Below are positions 44,677 through 53,359 of a stretch of 64,000 nt of DNA, in pieces. The notes under the pieces were generated by a model. The model was given only the letters and a program-made list of their open reading frames with translations, had not been told where the DNA came from and did not search any database. Positions within the stretch are counted from its first letter, which is position 1, and the number at the start of each line of letters is the position of its first letter. Source of the DNA: CAVQEK01 sp963711495 (GTDB taxonomy: Bacteria; Bacteroidota; Bacteroidia; Cytophagales; Cyclobacteriaceae); assembly GCA_963711495.1 (NCBI GenBank), contig CAVQEK010000003.1, positions 186,001 through 250,000 on the forward strand. The letters run 5' to 3'. The translations under genes and the position numbers were made by a program.

Positions 44677-46188
44677 TCAATGTCTTCCTCTGCTTTGATC
44701 ACTTGAACCACTTGATCGCCCGGCACTACTTGTTCCGGAAGATCGCTGAACACCAGAACTGCCTGAAGATCTGCCAGATGATCGTTGAACGTTAGAACTG
44801 CCTGAAGACCGTTGCACATTCGGACTTGAATAAGTGCGTTGACTGCTTCCGGAAGAACTGTTATAGGAACGTCCGGTGCTTGGCGTTGCAGCTGATTTCC
44901 TGTAATTTGAACTTCCTGAAGATCCTGAAGACCGTTGCACATTCGGACTTGAATAAGTGCGTTGACTTCTTCCGGAAGAACTGCTATTGGAACGTCCGTT
45001 ATTTGGAGTTACTGATGGTCTTCCAATACCACGATTTTCAGACTGTTTTCCCGTGGAACGTTTTACATTCGGACTAGCCAAAGTCCTTTGATTGTTTCCT
45101 GAAGAACTGTTATAAGAACGTCCGTTGCCAGGCGTAACCGACGATCTGCTGTTGTTTGGATTTTCAGACGTTCTTCCCGTGGAACGTTGCACATTTGAAC
45201 CAGAATATGACCGCTGACTGTTTCCTGAAGAATTGCTGTATGATCGTACATTGCCTGAATTGATTGATGATCTTCCATTGACTTCCGTGTCACGTTGTTG
45301 GGTCCGGATGTTGGTTGATGACCTGCTTGTATTCGTACGTTGATCTGAACTGATTCTTCCATTGGCGTCATATTGAACAGAAGCAATGGCCTGACGAGCA
45401 TTGGTTCGATCACTGCTAGATCGAAATCGTCCATTGGAATCAATACGCGTTGATCTGTAATGTTCAATTCGCGGGTTGTATCTGTTATGAACAATAACAG
45501 AAGTAGTTCTATGTGTTCTGTATAAGTGCTCTGCATAAACCACCCGATGGGTATAGCATACACTATAGTATGCATGGTAAGGACGCCAGTATGGATAATA
45601 TGCATAGTAGGCTATGGGCCTCCATGGATGCCACCAATAAGGTCGGTAACCCCATCCCCAAGGAGAAGCCCAAACAGAATAATATGGTCCGTAAACGTAT
45701 TGAACAAAAGGCCATGCCCACACATTGACCACTACCCGCGACGAGTAAGATCCTCCATACGTGCGTACTTCTCTGGTGGGCTCAATGATTGTTTCGACAC
45801 CATATATATCTTCATCGCCAATGATTTGCAGGACGGCTTTGCCATTGGCCAATTTTTCCAATGTAATGACCGCTATATCCTGACTTTGATTTTCAGACAC
45901 CACCGCCTGTAAAATAAAAGCATGCACATTGCCTTCGTTACGGTCGATCACCCTGATATAGTCAATATACCCGTCACCATTCAGGTCCAGGTTGTTGACC
46001 TTTGATTCCGGATCATTTAACATCCGTTCAAATTCTTCTGGCGAGCCGGCCTTTTTAAATAACGTTAAGGCTCCCTCCAAGCTGAAATTATCTCCCGGAA
46101 CTTCCGCCTGGTTCTGCGCTTGTACGGTTATCCATCCTGTCATTAAGAATAATAACCATATAATTCGATATAATCCGTGCGTTTTCAT
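44677..46188 (-). CDS. exported protein with Tyr/Trp/Pro-rich middle and Ser/Arg-rich tandem repeats
   Basis: 503 residues with a signal peptide (IIWLLFLMTGWITVQAQ). An N-terminal globular part has an EF-hand-like loop (LDLNGDGYIDYIRV). A middle region is very rich in Tyr, Trp and Pro (SPWGWGYRPYWWHPWRPIAY). A long low-complexity C-terminal half (from about 290) is built of Ser/Asn/Arg/Gly repeats of about 40 residues, centred on SSGSSQRTYSSPNVQRSSG. The DNA repeats have a 120-base period; for example a 30-odd-base block at 44812 recurs at 44932. Similar exported proteins occur across Bacteroidota without known function. A surface or matrix role is a guess. Confidence 0.75.
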   Translation of the reverse strand: MKTHGLYRIIWLLFLMTGWITVQAQNQAEVPGDNFSLEGALTLFKKAGSPEEFERMLNDPESKVNNLDLNGDGYIDYIRVIDRNEGNVHAFILQAVVSENQSQDIAVITLEKLANGKAVLQIIGDEDIYGVETIIEPTREVRTYGGSYSSRVVVNVWAWPFVQYVYGPYYSVWASPWGWGYRPYWWHPWRPIAYYAYYPYWRPYHAYYSVCYTHRVVYAEHLYRTHRTTSVIVHNRYNPRIEHYRSTRIDSNGRFRSSSDRTNARQAIASVQYDANGRISSDQRTNTSRSSTNIRTQQRDTEVNGRSSINSGNVRSYSNSSGNSQRSYSGSNVQRSTGRTSENPNNSRSSVTPGNGRSYNSSSGNNQRTLASPNVKRSTGKQSENRGIGRPSVTPNNGRSNSSSSGRSQRTYSSPNVQRSSGSSGSSNYRKSAATPSTGRSYNSSSGSSQRTYSSPNVQRSSGSSNVQRSSGRSSGSSGVQRSSGTSSAGRSSGSSDQSRGRH

Positions 46189-46280
46189 GATCTTTCTTTT
46201 ATAGTTGTTAAGTATAGAACAAATAATAGGCCAAAAATTAAAAACCGCCTTAGGATGGCTTTTAGGCCATTTTTATACAA

Positions 46281-46400
46281 TCAAGACGTTACGCTGCATT
46301 ACATTCCGCTCTGAGTGACATATTTGTTTTATCCGTTATTCAGAAGGAGCGAAGCGACGGAAGAATCTGAATTATCTTGGGGTATAAGATTTGTAAATCG
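46281..46400. repeat. dispersed intergenic repeat, copy B (two-armed)
   Basis: An inverted left arm (CATTACATTCCGCTCTGAGTG) precedes the plus-oriented core TTATTCAGAAGGAGCGAAGC and CGACGGAAGAATCTGAATTA, followed by a GGGGTATAAGATTTGTAAAT tail that is shared with copy D. The arms are roughly reverse complements, giving a large imperfect hairpin between two minus-strand genes. Confidence 0.75.
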
Positions 46401-46485
46401 TTCAAATAGAACAACATACAACTTAGTGAAGCTCACTTGCCCGGCCAGGTGCTTTGGCTTGAGGCCCATCTTATCAAATTAAAAA

Positions 46486-47139
46486 TCAAGATTGAGCATG
46501 CTGATTAAGATTTCGGTTGGCCAGATGCAATAGTTGAATCTCCCCCCGGTTCAACTCAACCATGCCTTTTTTCTCAAAGTCTTTAAGTAGCCTGGACACA
46601 ACCACGCGCGTGGTCCCCAATTCATTGGCCAGTTTTTGATGGGTCAACTGTATTTTTTCCTTTCCCTGACGATGGTAATACTGGATAAGATAGTTGTAAA
46701 GCCGCTCATCAATGTTCTTAAAACTCAAATCGTTGAGTGTATTCAGTAGCTCCGTATACCGGTTTAAAAATGTCTGAATAATGAAATTATTCCATTTGGG
46801 AAATTTAATCTGCCATTCCCGCACTTTATCAGTCGGTATCAGCAACAATTCCGATTTACATACCGTGACGGCGTGGACTTTACTGGCTGTGTGGGCAAAA
46901 CTTGCCACCAGTGACATCATGCAGGTTTCTCCCGAAGAGATGTAATATAATAAGATCTCACGGTCCAGATTATAGTCAATCCGAAAGACACGTATGGACC
47001 CATTTAACACTAATGGGATTACCTTAATATATTTTCCGGCTTCGGCGAGCACTTTGTTTTCATCAACATCAATAATTTGACAATTGGAATAAATGATAGA
47101 CTTTAAATCCCTTTCTAAAAGAAGATTCTCCAGTTTCAT
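46486..47139 (-). CDS. Crp/Fnr-family transcriptional regulator
   Basis: 217 residues. The N-terminal cyclic-nucleotide-binding-like beta barrel (about 20-115) includes VLNGSIRVFRIDYNLDREIL and SSGETCMMSLV. A dimerisation helix leads to a winged helix-turn-helix of Crp type, QLTHQKLANELGTTRVVVSR, at about 165-185. Cys residues are few and there is no Fnr-like cluster motif, so the effector is not obvious. Regulated genes are unknown. It is monocistronic and lies downstream, on the same strand, of a VOC protein gene. Confidence 0.88.
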   Translation of the reverse strand: MKLENLLLERDLKSIIYSNCQIIDVDENKVLAEAGKYIKVIPLVLNGSIRVFRIDYNLDREILLYYISSGETCMMSLVASFAHTASKVHAVTVCKSELLLIPTDKVREWQIKFPKWNNFIIQTFLNRYTELLNTLNDLSFKNIDERLYNYLIQYYHRQGKEKIQLTHQKLANELGTTRVVVSRLLKDFEKKGMVELNRGEIQLLHLANRNLNQHAQS

Positions 47140-47221
47140 GGAAAACAGATCAAGTTTTGGTTTTACTTCAAACAGAGAAAATTTTGATTTCTAACTGTAA
47201 AAATAAAAGAAATTCAACATA

Positions 47222-47608
47222 TTACACCATATAATATTCCCAGGATATGCGGTCGGGGTCTTTGAAAGCTATGTAATCCTTGTCGAGGAGTTCATCATGC
47301 TTGATGCCTGTATTTTCGATATGATGTTGGTCTAACGCAATAGCCAATGCTTTCAGAAATTCGATGTTTTCGCAGCCCAGAGCCAAATGATCAAGGCCTA
47401 CACGAAAAGGATTGAACTCATCATTGGGCGGCATTTGTCCATCGGGACCTCTCAACGCTATCGGCGTTTTTCCCGCCAGAAATACCAGTAGGTTGTCTAC
47501 TTCCACAATAATTTGGAAACCCAATTTTTTAGTGTAGAAATCTTTTGATCCCTTAAAATTACTCACCCTCAGTGCCAGGTGATGAATTCCAGGTGTTTGA
47601 ATGTTCAT
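47222..47608 (-). CDS. glyoxalase/VOC-superfamily protein
   Basis: 128 residues from ATG 47608; the frame is open upstream without homology. It has the two-module VOC fold: PGIHHLALRVSNFKGSKDFY opens module one, and GLDHLALGCENIEFLKALAI opens module two. It ends KDYIAFKDPDRISWEYY. Metal ligands likely include His in each module start and the C-terminal Glu. VOC proteins are metal-dependent lyases, dioxygenases or resistance proteins, and the substrate cannot be told from sequence. Confidence 0.8.
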   Translation of the reverse strand: MNIQTPGIHHLALRVSNFKGSKDFYTKKLGFQIIVEVDNLLVFLAGKTPIALRGPDGQMPPNDEFNPFRVGLDHLALGCENIEFLKALAIALDQHHIENTGIKHDELLDKDYIAFKDPDRISWEYYMV

Positions 47609-47783
47609 GGTATACTCGGGTTTTATAATGATACATTGAAATTGATTTGACCAAAAATAACTAAGAAACGATGATAAAAACGGTATCTTTTGATACAGAT
47701 ATTCAAATTTACAAAAAAGATCAACCTGATACTGCAACCTTCACATCGCCGCAATCAGGTCATAAATTAGATATTTACAATTT

Positions 47784-47886
47784 AGACTCTTCGCTTCTCG
47801 GCGGTCCGCTCTGCGTGGCGGTTGCTTATAGTTGTTGGTTGGTTCCTTTCGTCATTCAGAGAACCAAAGCGACCGAAGAACCTTAA
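47784..47886. repeat. dispersed intergenic repeat, copy C (two-armed)
   Basis: A left inverted arm (TTCGCTTCTCGGCGGTCCGC) and a right arm carrying the core GTCATTCAGAGAACCAAAGC and CGACCGAAGAACC. It matches copies A, B and D and lies just upstream of the adenylate cyclase remnant. Confidence 0.7.
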
Positions 47887-48077
47887 TTCACATTATAATA
47901 AAGGATGTAACACTGACTTTTGCTTCGAACACTTCATTCCTTAGCAACTGACATTTGTGGGATTTGGAGTATTATGATTTAGGACGAGACAAGACCAAAA
48001 AAAACGCTGGTTCGACAAAACAACAAGTCGCTGCTTGAATTTCTCCTATTTGATGAAATAATCCTTATTTTAATGGC

Positions 48078-48279
48078 ATGAAGCTATCGCCACAAGTACG
48101 GAGGAACATCGTTCGGATCATTCCATTTGGGGTGATCTGGTTATTGACGGGGTGGGTATTTGATTGGACAATTGAACCCTTACGATGCCTTTGGATTTAA
48201 ATCAATAGGACAAACCAGCCTGAAAGGAAGATCAGAACCCATGGAATTGTATGCGGTGAATTTGTTGGAAAAAAGATGA
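48078..48279 (+). pseudogene. class III adenylate cyclase remnant with internal deletion
   Basis: From ATG 48078 the frame reads KLSPQVRRNIVRIIPFGVIW and LLTGWVFDWTIE, the N terminus and first membrane segment of Bacteroidota membrane adenylate cyclases, and runs to TAA at 48198. In the next frame, 48178-48279, it reads PYDAFGFKSIGQTSLKGRSE and PMELYAVN, which is the C-terminal end of a class III cyclase catalytic domain. The two ends meet without the catalytic core. A deletion of well over 200 codons is therefore implied. It is non-functional. Confidence 0.7.
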
Positions 48280-48310
48280 TTTTTATACACACTTCATTAT
48301 TAATCCACTA

Positions 48311-49231
48311 TTAATCTGTTTTATGACCTAAGCTTGTCGCAATGTGTTCCAGAAAAGATTTCCTGTCCACCAGACCCTTGAATTCACCTTTATCATTAAC
48401 TAAAGCAATATATGGTGAATTGCGTCGCAAAACTGCCCTGTTGCGCTCTATGGCAGATTTATCTGGTGAATCCACCAATTGAGACATTTCACGATCATAG
48501 AAGGCCGTTCTTATATCTCTGTTTAATCGGTCCAGGGTCAGCCATTTGGTGTGTTCCCAGATTTCCTGGGTCCCCAACTGCTGCCATTCCTCCTGGTCCA
48601 TCGGATCTTCTTTTCGCTGAATCTTGTCGTTACTCATAAAACCATTGACGATGGATTCCGCAATGCCCTTTGGGAGCGGTTCAATTGGAATGGGGACTTT
48701 TTGGTCTGACCACGATTTAACGATCGCCTCATCCAACCATGGATACTTTTTAGCCAATATGATTCGGACATCCTCTGGCCGGGCAATGCCGAGGAGTCTT
48801 CTGCGGTATTCACCTTGTGTTTCCACAAATACCAGGCATTTCAGGTTGAGCATGTATCGCAAAATTACAGTAAAAAGAAAAAGTCGTGAAATTAGCCATC
48901 GTTGTCCGGTCTCAATATCGACCACCAGATATTGCCAGGTTGGAATATCACGGATATGCTGAAAAAGTTCCATAACCGTAGTACTGGTAACATATCCGCC
49001 GATCAAGTTGGAGCTATCATATATGGTTGGATCTGACCAGGGAACCGGAGGACTTGGCAATGTCGCGAATTCGATAGAAACATCGAAAGCCGAAAATTTT
49101 GTGGCGCGCTTTCCAAGTTCTCCAATGAAAAGCGACAAGGGCTTACGCAAAATAAATAGCCCAATGATTACAACCAATGGCCATGCTATGGCATTGATGA
49201 TGTCGACAAGTATTTTGAATGCTATGGCCAT
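48311..49231 (-). CDS. membrane-anchored protein of unknown function with CBS-like C terminus
   Basis: 306 residues. The N terminus is a single transmembrane helix (AIAWPLVVIIGLFILRKPLSL) followed by a segment IGELGKRATKFSAF typical of small membrane-anchored signalling proteins. The central region (about 90-160) has two hydrophobic patches (WLISRLFLFTVILRYMLNLK). The last 60 residues (RRNSPYIALVNDKGEFKGLV) look like one half of a CBS pair, with a Gly-rich nucleotide-binding-like turn. No known family can be named. It sits alone between repeat copies C and D. Confidence 0.6.
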   Translation of the reverse strand: MAIAFKILVDIINAIAWPLVVIIGLFILRKPLSLFIGELGKRATKFSAFDVSIEFATLPSPPVPWSDPTIYDSSNLIGGYVTSTTVMELFQHIRDIPTWQYLVVDIETGQRWLISRLFLFTVILRYMLNLKCLVFVETQGEYRRRLLGIARPEDVRIILAKKYPWLDEAIVKSWSDQKVPIPIEPLPKGIAESIVNGFMSNDKIQRKEDPMDQEEWQQLGTQEIWEHTKWLTLDRLNRDIRTAFYDREMSQLVDSPDKSAIERNRAVLRRNSPYIALVNDKGEFKGLVDRKSFLEHIATSLGHKTD

Positions 49232-49361
49232 GTTTTTAATATTGAGTGGTTTTAAATTAGCGATGGATAGACACGTAGAAGGTGATTCGTCTTTTTATCC
49301 AATAAATTTAAAAAATAAATAATGTACAAAAAATAGCCAAAAGCGCTAACCTGGCAAAATA

Positions 49362-49556
49362 AGCCACTACGCTTCATTCCATTCCACGCTGAATGACAAT
49401 TATTCATGGATGTCAGTTGGTTTTGTTCGTCATTCAGTGGGAGCGAAGTGACTGAAGAATCTGAATTACCACTGGGCAAAGAATCTGTAAAAACAGATAT
49501 TAGCTGCCAAGACGCTTCGTTCCACTGCCTTCCGCTCTTAGTGGCGCCTGTAGGCA
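49362..49556. repeat. dispersed intergenic repeat, copy D (multi-armed)
   Basis: Three arms are present: inverted CTTCATTCCATTCCACGCTG, the core GTCATTCAGTGGGAGCGAAG with TGACTGAAGAATCTGAATTA, and a second inverted arm GACGCTTCGTTCCACTGCC. The segment from GAATCTGAATTA to GGG...AATCTGTAAA is shared with copy B. It lies between the membrane protein and DUF998-like genes. Confidence 0.72.
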
Positions 49557-49631
49557 GGGGCTTCATTTTGTCTGGATTTTTACTTATTTTTCATAAAAAG
49601 TGCCTGATTAAACCTTTTTGCATCAAAAATC

Positions 49632-50312
49632 ATGGAAACAAATAATGAAGATCCCAGGGGTGTCAATACGAATCTTTCTTATTTCACCCTCCGAAAAGTA
49701 ATTGGTTGGTGTGGGATGTTATTGCCTTGGGTCACATGGGGGGTCGCCTGGTCGTATGAAAATTCACTCAGCGCTTATTACTACACCCGGTCAAATATCA
49801 TTCTTACCAGCATACTGGTACTTTGTGGCGTTTTTTTGATATCCTACAGGGGCTATGAGCAAAAAGATGAGAAATTAAGCGACAATATCATTACCTGGAT
49901 CGCGGGAATACTCATCCTCATTGTCACCGCAGTTCCGGCGCAGTATAACGGTGCTATCGGTGACTGTCCGACACCCATTTGTCATAAGAGTCTCCTGCTG
50001 GGATCGATCCATTTCGGTTGCGCTGCTATATTCCTGGTGGCCATGGGCTATTTAGCCCTTTTTAACTTCACCCGAGGTGAAAAGCCGTTTTCCGATGATA
50101 AAATTAAAAGGAATCGCATATATAAGATCTGTGGTATTGGCATGTGGGGAACGCTGGGTATTGCCGGGATCATGATTTTTATTTTTCACCTGGACGACAG
50201 ATGGCGTCACCTGATCCTTTGGGTCGAGATAATCGATCTGATCTTCTTTGGCGTGAGTTGGCTGGTGAAAGGTAAAGCTTTAGCGGCTTTAGGTATTCTG
50301 GAGGATGATTGA
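49632..50312 (+). CDS. polytopic membrane protein (DUF998-like)
   Basis: 226 residues with about six hydrophobic segments (VIGWCGMLLPWVTWGVAW, NIILTSILVLCGVFLISYRG, ITWIAGILILIVTAVPAQY, FGCAAIFLVAMGYLALFN, CGIGMWGTLGIAGIMIFIF, ILWVEIIDLIFFGVSWLV). The segment ENSLSAYYYTRSN followed by a membrane helix ending ISYRGYEQKD is typical of a widespread uncharacterised bacterial membrane family. No catalytic motif is visible. It is monocistronic, after repeat copy D. Confidence 0.7.
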   Translation: METNNEDPRGVNTNLSYFTLRKVIGWCGMLLPWVTWGVAWSYENSLSAYYYTRSNIILTSILVLCGVFLISYRGYEQKDEKLSDNIITWIAGILILIVTAVPAQYNGAIGDCPTPICHKSLLLGSIHFGCAAIFLVAMGYLALFNFTRGEKPFSDDKIKRNRIYKICGIGMWGTLGIAGIMIFIFHLDDRWRHLILWVEIIDLIFFGVSWLVKGKALAALGILEDD

Positions 50313-50532
50313 ACCATCAACAACAACTCCTCGATTGTTATATAATGTCCTGCATTATGTCCGGCCCGGTCATAGCATCGGGATTAATGGAGCATTGGGT
50401 CGAGTGTAAAAAAAATGAAATTTTAAAGGGCATTTCCATGGATATTTGGAATACAGTGTATTGATTATTACAATGGAGGTTCTTGATTCGACATAAATTT
50501 CTATCAGAAACAAACCGTTTAAGTCAAAAAAT

Positions 50533-50979
50533 ATGGAACCACATTTTTATAACGTTGACATCAGTTGGAACACAGAACGAAAAGGAGTGATGTGTTCACC
50601 GGAACTGATCCGGGATGCCGGAAGTTGCATCGAAGTGGCCACACCGCCGCAGTTTTCCAAAGGAGTACCGGGCATATGGTCCCCTGAACACTTATTTACA
50701 GCTTCGGTGAGCAGTTGTTTGATGACCACATTTCTGGCCATTGCCGAAAACTCCAAACTGACCTTTTCCAATTTCCACTGTAATTCAAAAGGAAAGTTGG
50801 AACAAGTGGATGGAAAATTTCTGATGACTGAAATTATCCTTGAACCCACCGTCACCATTGTGGACGAAAAAGACCGCGAAAAAACCGAGCGGATATTGAA
50901 AAAATCAGAGGCGGCATGTCTGATATCCAATTCGGTGAAATCAAAAATTACGATGATTCCCACCATTCAAGTGAAATAA
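50533..50979 (+). CDS. OsmC/Ohr-family protein
   Basis: 148 residues with the two redox Cys of the family: SVSSCLMTTFLAIAENSK (about 65) in the central helix and SEAACLISNSVKS (about 130). WNTERKGVMCSPEL at the N terminus and the PEHLFTASVSSC context fit the YhfA/OsmC subgroup. These proteins reduce organic hydroperoxides using lipoylated or thiol reductants. It is monocistronic and convergent with a radical SAM gene. Confidence 0.88.
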   Translation: MEPHFYNVDISWNTERKGVMCSPELIRDAGSCIEVATPPQFSKGVPGIWSPEHLFTASVSSCLMTTFLAIAENSKLTFSNFHCNSKGKLEQVDGKFLMTEIILEPTVTIVDEKDREKTERILKKSEAACLISNSVKSKITMIPTIQVK

Positions 50980-51030
50980 TGTAAAATAGCGGAGACAATA
51001 GGGATAAAATGATATTTAATCAGGTATCGA

Positions 51031-52548
51031 CTATGAAGCCTTTTCCAATAGATCAATTCCCAACTCCTGATCCGTCATTTTATATGTTTTAGAATGATCA
51101 ATTTTACGGAATGGGCTTAGAATCAATTTCATTACATCGCTGAATCTCATGAACCTTCCAAACCTCCTAACTAGTTTAAAAGTACGGATAGGATGATGCA
51201 ATATGAGGTGTTTAAATAATATCTTATACCCTTTTTTTCTGGCATTATGTACAACGTCAGCAGGCAAAACTGTTGGATCCACCTCAGAACATCGGAACCA
51301 CCTGTCCCAATCCTTTTCGTCATCTATTAATCCTCGCTTCAGGTATTCTTCCCATAAAGGTGTTCCCCGATATACACACAACCGATTAAAACCAAAAGAA
51401 TCTAATTGTAATTTTGAGGCAAAACGGAAACTTTCCAGAATATCTTCTTCTGTTTCATCAGGACATCCAACCACAAAGAATCCATGAACCTTTTCAATTC
51501 CTTGTCTTTTGGCTTCATCAATGGCAAATTTTATTTGCTCAAGGCTTTGATCTTTTACCAGACGGTCCAGTATTTTTTGAGTTCCGGATTCAACGCCAAA
51601 GGCCAGAAAATTACAATTTGCTTTTGATAGGAGAGGAAGCATGCTTACACCGACAGAGTCAACCCTGCCTTCACATCCCCACTTAAATTGTAGTTTTCTA
51701 TCTATGATGCCATTACAAATTGCCTCGATCCTTTTGTTTTTCAATAAAAAGTGATCATCCGTCAGGAATATGGATTTATATCCCTGGTCACTAAGCTCCT
51801 GCATTTCACCCAATACATGTTCCGGTGATCGGAATCTCCATTTACCCTGATTTAAATTTGGTATATCGCAATAAATACATTTATAGGGACAGCCTCGTGA
51901 TGTTTGAATCGTACAAAAACGATCCAGAGACAAGACTGCCGGCATATCAAGTGGCAGGGATTCTATATATTCAATTGGAAGGCTTTGACGGTCAGGATAC
52001 GGAAACTGATCAAGATCTCGTATCATTGGTCTTAACGGATTCTCAATGATCCGCTCTCCATGTCTCCAAACAATTCCATTTACAACACTCAGATCATTTA
52101 AATTATCTAAAAAATCAGGCAATAACTCTTCGCCTTCTCCGATTCCGACACAATCAATAGATTGGCAGTCACGTATGATGTGCATAGCATTTTCAGTAGC
52201 AAACGGACCACCAACAATAATGGGCACATTTGGATCAGTGGCCTTTAACTTGCCAGCCATACTTTTCAATAGTCGATACGACGTAGTAGAGAGGAACGAA
52301 AGTGCAATTACATCTGGTTTTTCTTCTCTTACAGCCTGCGCAATATGGTCCTGCTTCATTTCCGGATGACACGTATCAAACATGTGAACCTCGTGTCCGT
52401 GTTTTCGGAGCACCGGCGCCAATGTTTGTATTCCCAACGGAGGGAAAGCCATGACTTTCACTTTGCCATCATCTTTATTCTTATTGAGCTTTTCCGGAAG
52501 AATATGATAATAATCTTCATCTCGTACATAGACAAGAAATACGTTCAT
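51031..52548 (-). CDS. B12-binding-domain radical SAM protein
   Basis: 505 residues. The N-terminal cobalamin-binding Rossmann-like domain (about 1-150) contains AFPPLGIQTLAPVLRKHGHE and VIALSFLSTTSYRLLKSMAG. The radical SAM TIM barrel carries the 4Fe-4S motif SRGCPYKCIYCDIPN (CxxxCxxC, about 220), the GGE-like stretch and FGVESGTQKILDRL. Family members (BchE/HpnJ/TsrM-like) perform C-methylations, ring formation or rearrangements on natural products and lipids, and no substrate is obvious here. It is monocistronic, and its stop is TAG. Confidence 0.88.
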   Translation of the reverse strand: MNVFLVYVRDEDYYHILPEKLNKNKDDGKVKVMAFPPLGIQTLAPVLRKHGHEVHMFDTCHPEMKQDHIAQAVREEKPDVIALSFLSTTSYRLLKSMAGKLKATDPNVPIIVGGPFATENAMHIIRDCQSIDCVGIGEGEELLPDFLDNLNDLSVVNGIVWRHGERIIENPLRPMIRDLDQFPYPDRQSLPIEYIESLPLDMPAVLSLDRFCTIQTSRGCPYKCIYCDIPNLNQGKWRFRSPEHVLGEMQELSDQGYKSIFLTDDHFLLKNKRIEAICNGIIDRKLQFKWGCEGRVDSVGVSMLPLLSKANCNFLAFGVESGTQKILDRLVKDQSLEQIKFAIDEAKRQGIEKVHGFFVVGCPDETEEDILESFRFASKLQLDSFGFNRLCVYRGTPLWEEYLKRGLIDDEKDWDRWFRCSEVDPTVLPADVVHNARKKGYKILFKHLILHHPIRTFKLVRRFGRFMRFSDVMKLILSPFRKIDHSKTYKMTDQELGIDLLEKAS

Positions 52549-52645
52549 TGTTTTAAAAATTTTGGGTCAATGAAAAATACAATGTAGATAATATTATGAT
52601 GAAATGTGTAAGAGATTAGAAAAACAAATGGTTTCAAATGACTGT

Positions 52646-53359
52646 TTACCTTTTTAACAACCTCTGATTTATTAAATTCGTCACGCTATCTCTATAATTG
52701 CGGCTGATGGGCAATGACTTGGTTCCAACCTTGAGATTGTTACCCTCTACAGATTCTATTTTGGAACGGTTTACAAGAAAGGACTGATGTATTTTAATAA
52801 AATCAACCGGAGAAAGCTGACTTTCGAGGCTCTTCATCGTGAGGTAGGCCACAATCGCTTTACGGTCAGTATGGATTGTAATATAATTTCCGAGCACTTC
52901 CGCATACAGTATTTCGCTCAGTTCAACTTTCTCAATTCGTTTTTCACTTTTGATAAAAATATAAGACGGCTGTTGCGCGCTGCCAGACTGCATCTTCATT
53001 TCGTAGAAATCCTTTGCCTTTTGTACGGCTTTAAGAAAACGGTGTAAAGCAAAAGGCTTTAACAGATAATCGATGATATCGAGTTCGTATCCATCCAGAG
53101 CATATTGTGGGAATGCCGTGGTCACGATGACTAACGACTCAACGTGAATTCGCTTGAGCATTTGCAAGCCTGAAACTTTCGGCATTTCGATATCCAGGAA
53201 AATAATGTCGGGCTGATTACTGCTGAGAAACTCCTCAGCTTTCATGGCGCTTTCAAATTTTCCTACCAAATCAAGATAAGGAAGCTGCCCGGTAAACTCT
53301 TGCAGAATTTTTCTGGCGATGGGTTCATCATCAATGATTATGCAGCTGAGTTTTTTCAT
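52646..53359 (-). CDS. LytTR-type response regulator
   Basis: 237 residues: an N-terminal receiver (IIIDDEPIARKIL, phospho-acceptor Asp in DIIFLDIEMPKVSG, Thr/Lys switch residues in VIVTTAFPQYALDGY and DYLLKPF). A C-terminal LytTR DNA-binding domain follows (IFIKSEKRIEKVELSEILYA, HQSFLVNRSKIESVEGN). The start overlaps the upstream kinase's stop by four bases, so the pair is translationally coupled. Targets are unknown. Confidence 0.92.
   Translation of the reverse strand: MKKLSCIIIDDEPIARKILQEFTGQLPYLDLVGKFESAMKAEEFLSSNQPDIIFLDIEMPKVSGLQMLKRIHVESLVIVTTAFPQYALDGYELDIIDYLLKPFALHRFLKAVQKAKDFYEMKMQSGSAQQPSYIFIKSEKRIEKVELSEILYAEVLGNYITIHTDRKAIVAYLTMKSLESQLSPVDFIKIHQSFLVNRSKIESVEGNNLKVGTKSLPISRNYRDSVTNLINQRLLKR

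Noticed and set aside
44826..45912. Several open frames on both strands across the Ser-rich repeat gene
   Set aside because: They are by-products of the repetitive, biased codons of the real minus-strand gene, which has a signal peptide and a full-length frame.
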